Of a stretch of DNA of 64,000 nucleotides, positions 21,220 to 30,361 are shown piece by piece. The notes under the pieces were generated by a model. It ran no database searches and had not been told where the DNA came from. It saw nothing but the letters and a program-made list of their open reading frames with translations. The stretch is from assembly GCA_008330645.1 (NCBI GenBank), contig VLTN01000013.1, positions 248,001 to 312,000 of the forward strand, given 5' to 3'. The position numbers were made by a program, and so were the translations under genes. Each line of letters starts with the position of its first letter. The first letter of the stretch is position 1. The stretch comes from Cafeteria roenbergensis (taxonomy: Eukaryota > Sar > Bigyra > Bicosoecida > Cafeteriaceae).

Positions 21220-22548
21220 ATGGCGGCCCAGGCCAGCTTGTGCTCGGTGGCCGATGCTGGCGTGATGCGTTTCTGGGCCACAGACGGCGAGCTCACGCCG
21301 CCCTCCAGAGTCGTCAGCACTGGATCCGGCAGCGTTGTTGTTCGCGCTCGCCCCAAGACGGACTTTTGGCAGCGAACGGGGTATGGTTTTGTGCACGACA
21401 ACGGCCACTTCTGCCCCATGGCGCAGATTCCGTCCTGCCCCGGCGCTGCCTGGGCGTCGTTTGAGCTGACGGTGGCATTTGCTGCAGAGTACGCGCACCA
21501 GTTCGACCAGGCAGGACTGATGCTGCGCGCGTCCTCGGCGCACTGGCTCAAGGCGGGTATCGAGTACGTGGACGGGCGGCGGCAGGCGAGCGTCGTGGTG
21601 ACCCGCGGAGCGAGGAGTGACTGGAGTGTCGTGCCGGTCACCGGGCCCGTGGGCGACCCGTTCTGGGTCCGGCTGCGCGGGGCGGAGGACGGCAGCGTCA
21701 GCGTTGCATGGTCGCAGGCGGCCCCGCCCCGCGGGGCTGCGGCGCCCCCCCGAAGCTCCTTTACGCTGATGCGGCTCGCAGACTTCCTCGAGCCGCCAGC
21801 AGACGGCGCGCCGCCCGTCGCCGTGTGAGCAAGCGCGCTCTTGCCGCTGCGGCCCAGTGCTTCCCGCCCGGCGTGCCGCCTGTGCGCGTGAGCGTGCGTG
21901 TGCGCTGCTGCCTTCTAGGCATCAGCCGGCCCGGAGCGACCCGTGACCGCTGCTCGCAGGATGGCCGGCATTGCCACGTGTGCACCGACGGCGCCGCATG
22001 GCTTCGCGGTCGAGTTTGGGCACGTGTCGCTGCTCAGCCCGGCGCCCGACCAGGCGCTTCACGAGGACCAGGCAGGGTCCAGCGACGCCGACCCGGCAGT
22101 CAGCGGCGGCGGGATCGACGCGGATGACGCCGATGACGACGACGACGACGTCGACGCAGGCGTTGCGACCGCCGGCACGTCCAGCGGGTCGGCGACGACG
22201 TCCTCCGCCTCCTCCTCGGCCGCCTCCGCCGCTGCAGCTGCTGCGACTGCGGCTGCAGCCAGCTCCGCCGCAGCAGCAGGGGGCGCTCCTTCGACAGACT
22301 TTGACTCCGAAGAGTACATCGCGAAGCAGGCATCCAGTCAGGTCTCCATCATGGCCAAGCGCGGGGACATCGGAGCGGACCTGGAAGCGGCCAGCGTGCC
22401 GGCCGGCACGGCCCCGCCCGCAGGCCACGCGGCAGCGGACGAGAGTTCGGACGTCTCCGTCGCAGAGGCACTGATGAGCCTGAGTCTGGGCGGCTCGGGG
22501 CGGGGCGCCGGCGCCGGCGCCGGCGCTGGCAAGTCGCCCCACGCGTGA
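21220..22548 (+). CDS. DUF1349 (concanavalin-like fold) protein with acidic/Ala-rich tail
   Basis: Two exons, 21220-21824 and 21960-22548 (397 aa). Exon 1 gives most of a DUF1349 beta-sandwich: RPKTDFWQRTGYGFVHDNGH and YAHQFDQAGLMLRASSAHWL followed by KAGIEYVDGRRQASVVV, the family core. Without splicing the frame stops at once (GTG TGA), which would wrongly make two genes. With the GT|GTGAGC donor and CTCGCAG acceptor the final strand is restored (GIATCAPTAPHGFAVEFG, matching the family ending CxPxGxGFxVxF). The C-terminal ~160 residues are Asp-rich, then Ala/Ser/Gly-rich. DUF1349 is common in bacteria and fungi, and its ligand is generally unknown though a glycan is suspected. No signal peptide is seen. 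Confidence 0.87.
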
Positions 22549-22950
22549 CTGCCAGGGCAGGGCCGCCGTCGGCCCGCCCGGCGCACTCCTCCACCCCCCC
22601 ACACACACGAGGTGTGTGGCGCGTGTGGCTTGCGTGAGCGTGGGAAGCAAGGTGTCCCGTGCCGTCGGCGGCGCGCCCGCTGGCGGCCGCCTGTGGCGTC
22701 GGGTGGCGTTGAATGCAAGACGGAGAATGCACGCACGGGGCGCGGTGGGGCAGCCGGTGGCAACATTCGCAGCCACAGGCACGGCTCCACAGCCGGGCCC
22801 TCATGCCGGCGCCCGGTTCGCGCTTCCACACGCCGGGTTGGCCCGTGCTGCGGGCGGCAGCGGGAGGGGCGGGGCGCGGTTGCCTGCCCAGACCAGACCA
22901 GACCAGACCAGACCAGACCAGACCAAGCCAAGCGGAAAGCGTGGGGGCGT
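22549..22950. other. Convergent intergenic region with simple repeats
   Basis: About 400 bases between the 3' ends of the DUF1349 and acrylyl-CoA reductase genes. It carries a C-run plus CA repeat near 22595-22610 and the GACCA tandem array listed separately. No coding content was supported. Confidence 0.6.
22891..22925 (+). repeat. (GACCA)7 tandem repeat
   Basis: Seven perfect copies of a five-base unit followed by decayed copies (agcca). It lies between convergent genes, 25 bases beyond the stop codon of the reductase gene, so it probably falls in that gene's 3' UTR. Seven 5-base steps would read as DQTRP-type peptides but no gene uses it. Confidence 0.95.
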
Positions 22951-24413
22951 TCACTGGCCGCCCGTGGCGACGACCACGCGGCCGCGAACCCGCCCCTCGA
23001 TGAGCGGCTCGGCGTGCCCGGACACGTCACGGAGCGGCACCTCCGTGATGGAGGGGCCCGCGAGCATGTCGGCGGGCAGGCTGGTCGCGAGAAGGCTCCA
23101 CGCGTCCAGCCGTTGCTGCCTCGAGGCGCGAACGGAGTCGATCCCCAGCAGGCTGACCCCGCGCAGGATGAACGGGAAGACGCTGGTGGCCAGGCTGGGG
23201 CTCTCTGCAAGGCCGCAGGCTGCCACGCTGCCGCCGTACTGCGTGCGCGCGAGGAGCGACGCGAGCATGCCGCCCCCCACGGCGTCCACGGCGCCGCAGA
23301 ACTGCTCCTTCTGCAGCGGCGCTGTGGTGTGCACGTCCTCCCGGGACAGCACCTCCGTGGCGCCGAGCGACCGCAGCCAGTCCGCGTTGGAGGCTCTGCC
23401 GGTCACGGCCGCGACGCCGCCCGCGAACTGCGCCGCCTTGGCATGCAGCAGCGCCACAGCGAAGGAGCCGACGCCCCCCGACGCCCCGGACACGGCCACG
23501 GGGCGCTCGACCTTGTCGGGAAGGGCCTTGGAGAGCGCGTTGACGCACATGGCCGCAGTGAGCCCGCCTGCGCGTGGCAAGCAGTGCCCCCTGGCAGTGT
23601 CGCGCCGAGCCTGGTCGACCTGGGCGCAGCGGGCGCGAGCCAGCCCGCCGACGGAGCAGAGCCCCGCGGCGCAAACGCGGCCGCCATCGCGCGCGAAGCG
23701 CCACCACAGCCGGCGAAGAGCAGGCTGCAGCGCGCCGTGTCGCTCAAGGGCGGGGCGGCAGCTGCCTGCGGCGCGCGAGCGTCTGCTCACCAGTGCCAAT
23801 TGCCATTGCATCGCGCGCAGACAGGCCCTCCGGAAGCGGGAGCAGCCACTCCGAGCGGAAGCGCCCTCTTGCGGCATACCCTCCCGTGTGCTGCTCGCCG
23901 ACGCCCCAGCCGGTGAGCACCACACGGTCCCCTGCCTGGAACGCGTCGGAATCGCTGGATCGCACTGTCCCTGCCAGGTCAATGCCGGGCACCATCGGGT
24001 ACTTCCTGACCACCCCAGGTCGGAGGGTGAGCGCTGCGGGACGGTGGCTTCACGCGTGCGGCGGGGTGGGGTTGCCGGGCGGGCGGGTACGGGCCGCAGC
24101 GTGCGGAGCGAGCGGAACATCTCCCCGACCGTCGAACGCCTCAACACACGCGTCCGACAAGCCGACCGAGCCCGCAAGCCGCGCACGCACCCATGGCATC
24201 TTTGTAGTTGAGGGAGGAGTACTCGATGTCCACCGTGACGTCACCCTCGCCAAGCTCGTCGATGGCGGTGGGGCGCAGGTTGTACACCGGCTTGTTGTCC
24301 TCGGACGAGTCCACCCACAGCGCCGCGAAGGAGTCGCCCGCCGCCGCAGCGGATGACAGCAGCCGGCGCGAAAGCGCCGCCCCGGCGACGCGCAGACCAC
24401 GCCTGGCGATCAT
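22951..24413 (-). CDS. AcuI/YhdH-type NADPH acrylyl-CoA reductase (MDR family), organelle-targeted
   Basis: Exons 24413-24191, 24033-23791 and 23567-22951 (360 aa), each junction rebuilding a family motif: YSSLNYKDAM|ALTLRPGVVRKYP, and AIGT|GGLTAAMCVNAL. Further signatures are MVPGIDLAGTV, GDRVVLTGWGVGEQHTGGYA and the nucleotide-binding VAVSGASGGVGSFAVALL. This family (YhdH/YhfP, AcuI) reduces toxic acrylyl-CoA to propionyl-CoA. It is linked to DMSP breakdown and to propionate metabolism. The first ~24 residues (MIARRGLRVAGAALSRRLLS) look like a mitochondrial targeting peptide. The first donor is the unusual GTGCGT. The family length is about 330 aa, so with the presequence this is full length. 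It could act on another enoyl-CoA or quinone. Confidence 0.9.
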
Positions 24414-24781
24414 TTTGGCACTGTGCGCCGCCCAGTGCGCGGTTGCATTCGCGCTGGTTGCGGCAGCCGGCGCGGTCCAGCTCTGCACACCCCGTTTGCA
24501 GCAGCCTAGGCGCCGAACCACGCGCCACACGGCGCGCGCATGAGCCTTATCGAGGGAGGGTGCGCGAGGAAGCGCCCGCGGCATCGCTGTGGAGGAGGCC
24601 GCACGGTGCGAGCCGGCCGGTCGCCAACGCCGCGCCCCGGCGCCGTGGCTCACCGCGGCGGCAGAGCCGCACCGCGAGGCTTTTGGTCGAGGCGCGCTGC
24701 CGGGGCAGTCGCGACGACTGTGGCGGCAGTCGCGGCTGGACGCCCTCCCACTCTCTTCCGCCGGAGGTGGGCGAGGGCACG
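24414..24781. promoter_or_regulatory. Divergent intergenic region (reductase / methyltransferase-like)
   Basis: About 370 bases between opposed starts. No promoter motif was recognised. The immediate upstream side of the reductase start (cattttggcactgtgc) is locally AT-richer. Confidence 0.3.
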
Positions 24782-26184
24782 ATGCGTGGCCCGCGGTCGA
24801 TGATGAGGCCCGACGACCCGAGCGGGAAAATGAGGAAGCATCGGCGCATGCGTTTGCCGCCCTGGTCCATGTGGGGCGGCCTCGTCGCGGCTGCTGGCAT
24901 CGTGATCATCACAGGCATCATCTTGGGCATTCGGGCGACGGGCATCATGGACCGGCGCGTGGTCTTCGGCGCGGACTCCAGCTCGATTCCCGTCGACTTC
25001 GAGGTTGCAACTGCTGCCGCAGCGCGCGACTCCAAGCTGCTTGCCGACGGCATGCCGCTGGAGTACAACGGCCCGCTGTGTTCGGTTCCCCTGACAGCTG
25101 CTTCCGCCTCCCGAGGCGCGGCTGCCTCGTACGCCGATGCAGCTGCCGCTCGCGGCGGGCTGACGCCCATCCAGACGTGGGGCGACCTCGTCCCGCCGCA
25201 CCACGGGGACCCCTCCGCTGCGGATGCCGTGGCCGGGTGGAGCAGGCGCAGCGCTGCGGCAGTGAGGCGCACCGTCGAGGCCCTTGTCGACGCGGAGGTG
25301 ATGCCGGCGACCCTTGGGGAGCCGTCTTCTCTGGGCGGGCGCTCCAGCACTGCCTTGCTGGCCAGCTGCGGGCTCGGACACGTCGCCAGCGCAGCCGCTG
25401 GCAACCACTGGCTCGCCAACTCGGAAGTTCTGTGCACCGAGGCCTCGTCCGCCCGGCACGCCGTCGCGGAGGCGCAGCTGCAGCAGCTTCTGTCGGGACC
25501 CAGGCTGCGCCGCGTGCGGGCCGTGCTCGCCCCCGGGCCGGCGGTGGCCCCTCGCCTCGGTCTGGCGGACGGCTCGGTGCAGCTTGTGCTGGCGCCGGTG
25601 GAGTCAATGTTCCTTGAGGTGAGTGCCCTGCTGGCCGGCCGCGCGCGTCGTCGCTGCGCCCGTGCCCGCCCCCCTTTTCCCCCGCCCCGTGCGTCGCGCC
25701 GCACCGCACTCCCCTCGCTGCCGCCTCAGCGTCGCTCAGTGTCGGCCGCCGCCACGGCCTGTGCCGCGCCTCGTCCCTGTTGCTGGTTCCGCAGCCGAGC
25801 GCAGGAGCGGCATACAGGGCATACGAGGCGTGCCGGCTGCTTGCACCTGGGGGCGCCGCTGTGTTCGAGACGCCGGATGCGCCGGCGGTGCTGGGCCTGG
25901 GGGACAACCACGGCGCCGGGCACGACCATGCTTCGCAAGGCGCAGGGGCGACCAAGGCCACGCGGGGCGCTCAGGCAGACTGCGATCTGGAGGAGGCCTA
26001 CGCGCGTGCAGGATCGGGGGATGTTCGCGTTCGCGGAGTCGACCCCGCGGAAGTGCAGCGGCTGGTGCAGGCGGCGGGGTGCGTCGTCAAGCGCAGACTC
26101 TCCACTTCAGTCGTGCTGCCGACCCACTCGGACCCAACCCAGGTGACGGCCATTGTGTTTTCGCGGCCGGAAGAGAGCGCGTGA
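24782..26184 (+). CDS. Membrane-anchored class I methyltransferase-like protein
   Basis: Exons 24782-25618 and 25795-26184 (408 aa). A basic N-terminus precedes one membrane span (GGLVAAAGIVIITGIILGI, ~32-52), suggesting a type II membrane protein. The lumenal or cytosolic part then shows the order of a SAM-methyltransferase Rossmann fold: LLASCGLGHVASAAA in place of motif I, LCTEAS at the acidic strand-2 end, DGSVQLVLAPVESMF as motif II, and across the splice EACRLLAPGGAAVFETP, the usual post-motif LxPGGxxxxxxP. Motif I is not a perfect GxGxG and strand 4 has no clear acidic residue, so activity is uncertain. Substrate unknown. Closest functional guess is an uncharacterised METTL-like Golgi/ER protein. 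Confidence 0.68.
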
Positions 26185-26843
26185 GTGAGGGCTGTTCATC
26201 GGGCCTGGTGCTGTGACGGGCCAATTGGTGTGAACTGCAACATCCGTGCGCGCCACACCTGTTCACGCGCCAACACGGCCCTGTCTCGCGGCCGCCGCGC
26301 CGTAGTCATGCAGTGCACGCACCATCCTTTGGGTCGCACCGGAACGTGCAGCCCTGCGACGGCGGGCACTGGCTCGAGGCCGGCCCGTCTGGGCAGAGCA
26401 CCCGCCATGCGTCGCTGGGGGTTGTTTTGGCGCCCGGCGTTGTTGAGGTGCACGCCCAGGCCGAACGTGGTCTGCCTGAGGCGCCATGAGGAACGGTGAC
26501 TCGGAGCACAAGACCCCGCGGGCCAAGGCCCTGGCGCGGGCTGGCCGGGCCGGCCCCCGCGGCTCCTCCAGTGCAACGTGTGAGTCGAACAGATTTTGCG
26601 TTGCGGTCTTCCCCGCGTGCTTCTTGCCGCAGCCCGCCAATCCTGTGGTTGCGCCCGGCACCAGGGAAAGCCGCATTTCCCCCGCTAGCCTCTGACGCGG
26701 GCCTCGGCTTCCCGGTTGGGCGGCGTCTGGGAAACGCGCCAAGGCGAATCGCCTGCATTGCGCGCGAAGCCGAGTGAATCGGCTGCCACCCCTGCCGCGA
26801 GCGCGCTTGTGTCCCGTGGCCTTGACCGGAAACCGCTGCAGTT
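26185..26843. other. Intergenic region between two plus-strand genes
   Basis: About 660 bases. GC is slightly lower than in neighbouring exons, and I saw no frame with family resemblance. It should contain the 3' UTR of the methyltransferase-like gene and the promoter of the mannosidase. Confidence 0.45.
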
Positions 26844-29804
26844 ATGCGGTACGCATGTGTGTGTGGTGGCGCCACCGTGCTGTTCCTCAGCGGCATCATC
26901 GCTGGCGCTCTGTTTTTCAGCCCTGGCGTCCCAGCGAGCGGCCCGCCTGGCCTTGTGAGCAACCTTCCCGGCTCCGGTGGCTCGGCGTCTATCCGCGGAG
27001 GCGTGACCGGTGACCAATTGACGGGGGGTCCTGGCGTGGCCCAGCCCGGCGTTTCGCAGCTGGAAGAGCCTGTGGTGCTTCCTTCGCAAAAGCCGGTCGA
27101 GCCCGACCTCAACACGCCGCTGCTCAAGGACGAGGACAGGCAGCCGCCGTCTCAGCAGCAGCCTCCGGCCCAGCAGCCCCCTCAGCAGCAGCCGCCGGCC
27201 CAGCAGCCCCCTCAGCAGCAGCAGCCGCCGGCCCAGCAGCAGCCGCCGGCAGACCTGCACCCGCAGCCGCCGACCGACGCCTGGGCCTCGTTTGGCGGCA
27301 CATCATCCGTGCTGAACATGGCCTCCGGCCCGGACTCGTCGTCCATGACCCTAGCCGCGTGGGTGTACATCGCCTCCGCGCCCTCTGACATGGCCGTCGT
27401 TGCCAGCACGCGCGCTGGCGGCTGCGCGGGCGGCGCCTCCACCAACGGCTACAACTTCCACATCAACGAGTGGGGCACCAACAACCGCAAGCTCCGCCTC
27501 GAGTGGACGGACCAGTCCTCGGGCCAAGGCTGCCAGAGCCTGGCCACCGCCGAGGGCGCCGTGCCGGTGGGGCGCTGGGCCCACATCGCCTTTGCGTTCG
27601 GCCCCGACGGGTCGCTGGGCCAGGCGGCCGGCGCGGGCGAGACCGCCGCCCTGTTCATCGACGGCAAGCTCGTGGCCTCCAGGGCCGGCGTGCGCAGGAC
27701 GCCTCAGGCCGGTGGCGCCGGGGTGATCGGCGCCACCACGGACTCGCAGTTCGGCTTCAACGGCCGCATCGCCGACGTCCTCGCCCTCTCCATGCCGGCC
27801 ACCGAGGTGCAGCTGCAGCACGTCGTGGCGGCCGGTCCTGCCGCTCGCTTCCGCGCCGTCGTGAAGCAGGCCGATGCGCATAGCAGGGTCACTGCGGCCT
27901 TTTTGCTCTTCGGTGCCGGCTCCAAGGGCGCTGCGGGCGGCCGAGACGACCAGTCTGCGGTCGAGTTCGAGGTGCTCGCCGGACCAGCCAAGCTCTCGAA
28001 GCGGGCCGCCGCGCAGGCGGCCCCGGAGGGCTCGAGCGACCCGGGCCCCGAGCCGGCTCCCGGCCTGCCGGAGAACATCCCGCCCCCGCCCCCGCGCGCC
28101 GAGCGGGTCGCCGTGGAGCCCGACCGCTTCGACGCCGGCGGCAACCAGTGGGTGACCCGGCTGGTGAAGCTGGATCCGAGCCGCGTCAAGGGCACCGTGG
28201 ATGACGCCGACGCCCTCGCCGACGGCTCCTTCAGCGACGATATCTCCAAGGAGGAGCTGCTCCGCTCCGACGAAGTGGGCAAGGGCCGGGCGGAGCAGAT
28301 CAAGGCGGGGATGCAGTTCGTGTGGGGCGAGTACCGCAGCAAGGCGTGGGGCGCGGACGAGCTGCGCCCCCGCTCCGGCACCTCCCAGAACAACTGGGGC
28401 GGCATGGCCTTCACCATGATCGACGCCCTGGACACGCTGTGGGTCATGGGCATGTACGACGAGTTCAACGAGGCCACGGAGTACATCCGAGACCACGTCC
28501 ACTTTGGCGTGCCGCGCACTGTCTCCGTGTTCGAGACCACCATTCGCGGCCTCGGCGGCCTGCTCTCGGCCTACGACCTCAGCGGCGAGCGCGTGTACCT
28601 GGAGAAGGCCAAGGACCTGGGCGACCGCCTTGCCAAGAGCTTCGCAACCCCCTCGGGCGTTCCCATGGGCCAGATCAACCTCCAGTCCGGCCAGGGCCAC
28701 AACAGCGGCTGGACGGGCTCCGCCTCCATTCTGGCCGAGGTGGGAACCGTGCAGGTGGAGCACCGCTACCTCAGCCACGCCACCGGCATCCCCTACTACG
28801 GCCGCAAGGCCGAGAACGCGATCCACGCCCTCCGCAAGCACCCCCAGCCGCACGGGCTCTACCCCATCTACATCAGCCCGCAGACGGGCCAGCCCACCAA
28901 CCGCCAGATCACCTTTGGCGCCCTGGGCGACAGCTTCTACGAGTACCTGGTCAAGGTGTGGGTGCAGGGCGGCTCGCCCATCCAGGGCGGGGACCGCGTG
29001 TTCCGCGACATGTACGACGAGGCCATGCAGGGCCTGCACGACGTGCTCCTCCAGCGCAGCTCCCCCTCCCGCCTGCAGTACGTCGCCGACTTCAACGGGG
29101 CCCAGCCCGTCCACAAGATGGACCACCTCGTGTGCTTCGTACCCGGCATGCTCGCCCTTGGCGCGTGGACCGCCGCCGGCACCGGAGGCGCCCAGCACGT
29201 GCAGCGCGACCTCCAGGCCGCCAAGGCCATCGCGTACACCTGCTACCAGATGTACGCACGCCAGGCCACCGGCATCGCCCCTGAGTACGTGGACTTCCGC
29301 GAGGGCGCCGACATCGTCGTGCCTTCGCGCGCTCCGTTCTACATCCTTCGCCCCGAGGCCGCCGAGTCGCTCTATGTGCTGCACCAGCTCACCGGCAACC
29401 CAATCTACCGCGAGTGGGGCTGGAAGATGTGGCAGTCGATCGACCGCTACTGCAAGACCAAGCACGGCTACGGCGCCTTCCCCGACGTCCGGGATGTCAG
29501 CCGCCCCGCCGACGACCGCATGGAGTCCTTCTTCCTCGCCGAGACCATGAAGTACCTCTACATGCTACAGAGCCCCGACCACCCCATCTCCCTGGAGCGC
29601 TACGTGTTCAACACAGAGGCCCACCCGATGCGCCGCTTCGACCACTGGGGCACCAACGCAAACGTGCAGGACTGGGGCTTTGCGGCCAAGGCCGCGCAGG
29701 CCGCGAGCAAGCCCGCCCCCAAGGTGGGCCTCCGTGGGGCAGGCAAGCCCCTGCCCCCTGGCATGGCAGGCGCCATCCCCAACGTGGGGAGCGACCCGTT
29801 CTAG
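26844..29804 (+). CDS. GH47 class I alpha-1,2-mannosidase with lectin-like stem domain
   Basis: Single exon, 986 aa. A type II signal anchor (VLFLSGIIAGALFF, ~12-27) is followed by a Gln/Pro-repeat stem (~98-140), a LamG/concanavalin-like jellyroll (~150-340: MTLAAWVYIASAP, WAHIAFAFGPDG, FNGRIADVLAL) and a GH47 domain from ~480. GH47 hallmarks include NNWGGMAFTMIDALDTLWVM, RTVSVFETTIRGLGGLLSAY, FGALGDSFYEYLVKVW, MDHLVCFVPGML and the calcium-binding Thr in YVFNTEAHPM. GH47 enzymes trim alpha-1,2-linked mannose from N-glycans in the ER or Golgi. The catalytic part is complete, so an active enzyme is expected. The jellyroll in the stem is not part of known ER mannosidase I or Golgi mannosidase IA-IC, which go straight from stem to catalytic domain. 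Confidence 0.96.
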   Translation: MRYACVCGGATVLFLSGIIAGALFFSPGVPASGPPGLVSNLPGSGGSASIRGGVTGDQLTGGPGVAQPGVSQLEEPVVLPSQKPVEPDLNTPLLKDEDRQPPSQQQPPAQQPPQQQPPAQQPPQQQQPPAQQQPPADLHPQPPTDAWASFGGTSSVLNMASGPDSSSMTLAAWVYIASAPSDMAVVASTRAGGCAGGASTNGYNFHINEWGTNNRKLRLEWTDQSSGQGCQSLATAEGAVPVGRWAHIAFAFGPDGSLGQAAGAGETAALFIDGKLVASRAGVRRTPQAGGAGVIGATTDSQFGFNGRIADVLALSMPATEVQLQHVVAAGPAARFRAVVKQADAHSRVTAAFLLFGAGSKGAAGGRDDQSAVEFEVLAGPAKLSKRAAAQAAPEGSSDPGPEPAPGLPENIPPPPPRAERVAVEPDRFDAGGNQWVTRLVKLDPSRVKGTVDDADALADGSFSDDISKEELLRSDEVGKGRAEQIKAGMQFVWGEYRSKAWGADELRPRSGTSQNNWGGMAFTMIDALDTLWVMGMYDEFNEATEYIRDHVHFGVPRTVSVFETTIRGLGGLLSAYDLSGERVYLEKAKDLGDRLAKSFATPSGVPMGQINLQSGQGHNSGWTGSASILAEVGTVQVEHRYLSHATGIPYYGRKAENAIHALRKHPQPHGLYPIYISPQTGQPTNRQITFGALGDSFYEYLVKVWVQGGSPIQGGDRVFRDMYDEAMQGLHDVLLQRSSPSRLQYVADFNGAQPVHKMDHLVCFVPGMLALGAWTAAGTGGAQHVQRDLQAAKAIAYTCYQMYARQATGIAPEYVDFREGADIVVPSRAPFYILRPEAAESLYVLHQLTGNPIYREWGWKMWQSIDRYCKTKHGYGAFPDVRDVSRPADDRMESFFLAETMKYLYMLQSPDHPISLERYVFNTEAHPMRRFDHWGTNANVQDWGFAAKAAQAASKPAPKVGLRGAGKPLPPGMAGAIPNVGSDPF
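27151..27250 (+). repeat. Gln/Pro coding repeat in the mannosidase stem
   Basis: About seven imperfect units of cagcagcctccggcc / cagcagccccct encode QQPPAQQPPQQ-type peptide. It forms a stiff linker between the membrane anchor and the jellyroll, probably expanded by slippage. Confidence 0.85.
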
Positions 29805-30361
29805 GCAAAAGGCTGCGCGAACGGGACCAGAAGGCGGCAGCCACGCTACGGCCCGACGGGCGCCCGCCCTGGCTCGCCGAAGCCTAGCCCCGCCCCTGGC
29901 TCGCCTTGGGGCAGGCTTTGGCTTTTGTGGGGGGAAAGGGGGTGGTGGTGGGGCGGGGCTGCTGTGCGGAGGACGGAGCGTGTGCTGGCCTGCGCCGTGG
30001 CTGTGTAGCGTGTCGTTTGCCGTGCAATTTCCAACAGACCATTGAATGTGCTGCCCCGGCCGCTCGGCGTCCACACAGGCAGGGTCGCACCCGTTGCCCC
30101 GGCCGTATGCGCACGCTGCTCCTCGTGTGGGCGCATATGGCGCAGGCTGCGACAAACGCTTGAGCTGTGGCACGCGGCCCAATCCGCTCGGCGCCGCGAC
30201 GCCCGCACAAGGCACAATCAAATCAGACTCGGGCGGTGGCCCCCACTCGTGCCCCGGAGCGGATGCCAAAGGACAGCTGCGTGCGCCCGCTGCCAGCGCA
30301 TTTCAGCCCGGCGCATGCCGGCCGCGCCGCGGTTGCATTGGCTGAATGCTTTGCAGCGGGC
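29805..30361. other. Convergent intergenic region (mannosidase / calnexin)
   Basis: About 560 bases between two 3' ends, with G-rich runs around 29931-29960. No coding content was supported in any frame. Confidence 0.5.

Noticed and set aside
22889-22930. Regular direct repeats that might suggest a CRISPR or minisatellite array
   Set aside because: The unit is only five bases with no spacers, so it is a plain microsatellite.
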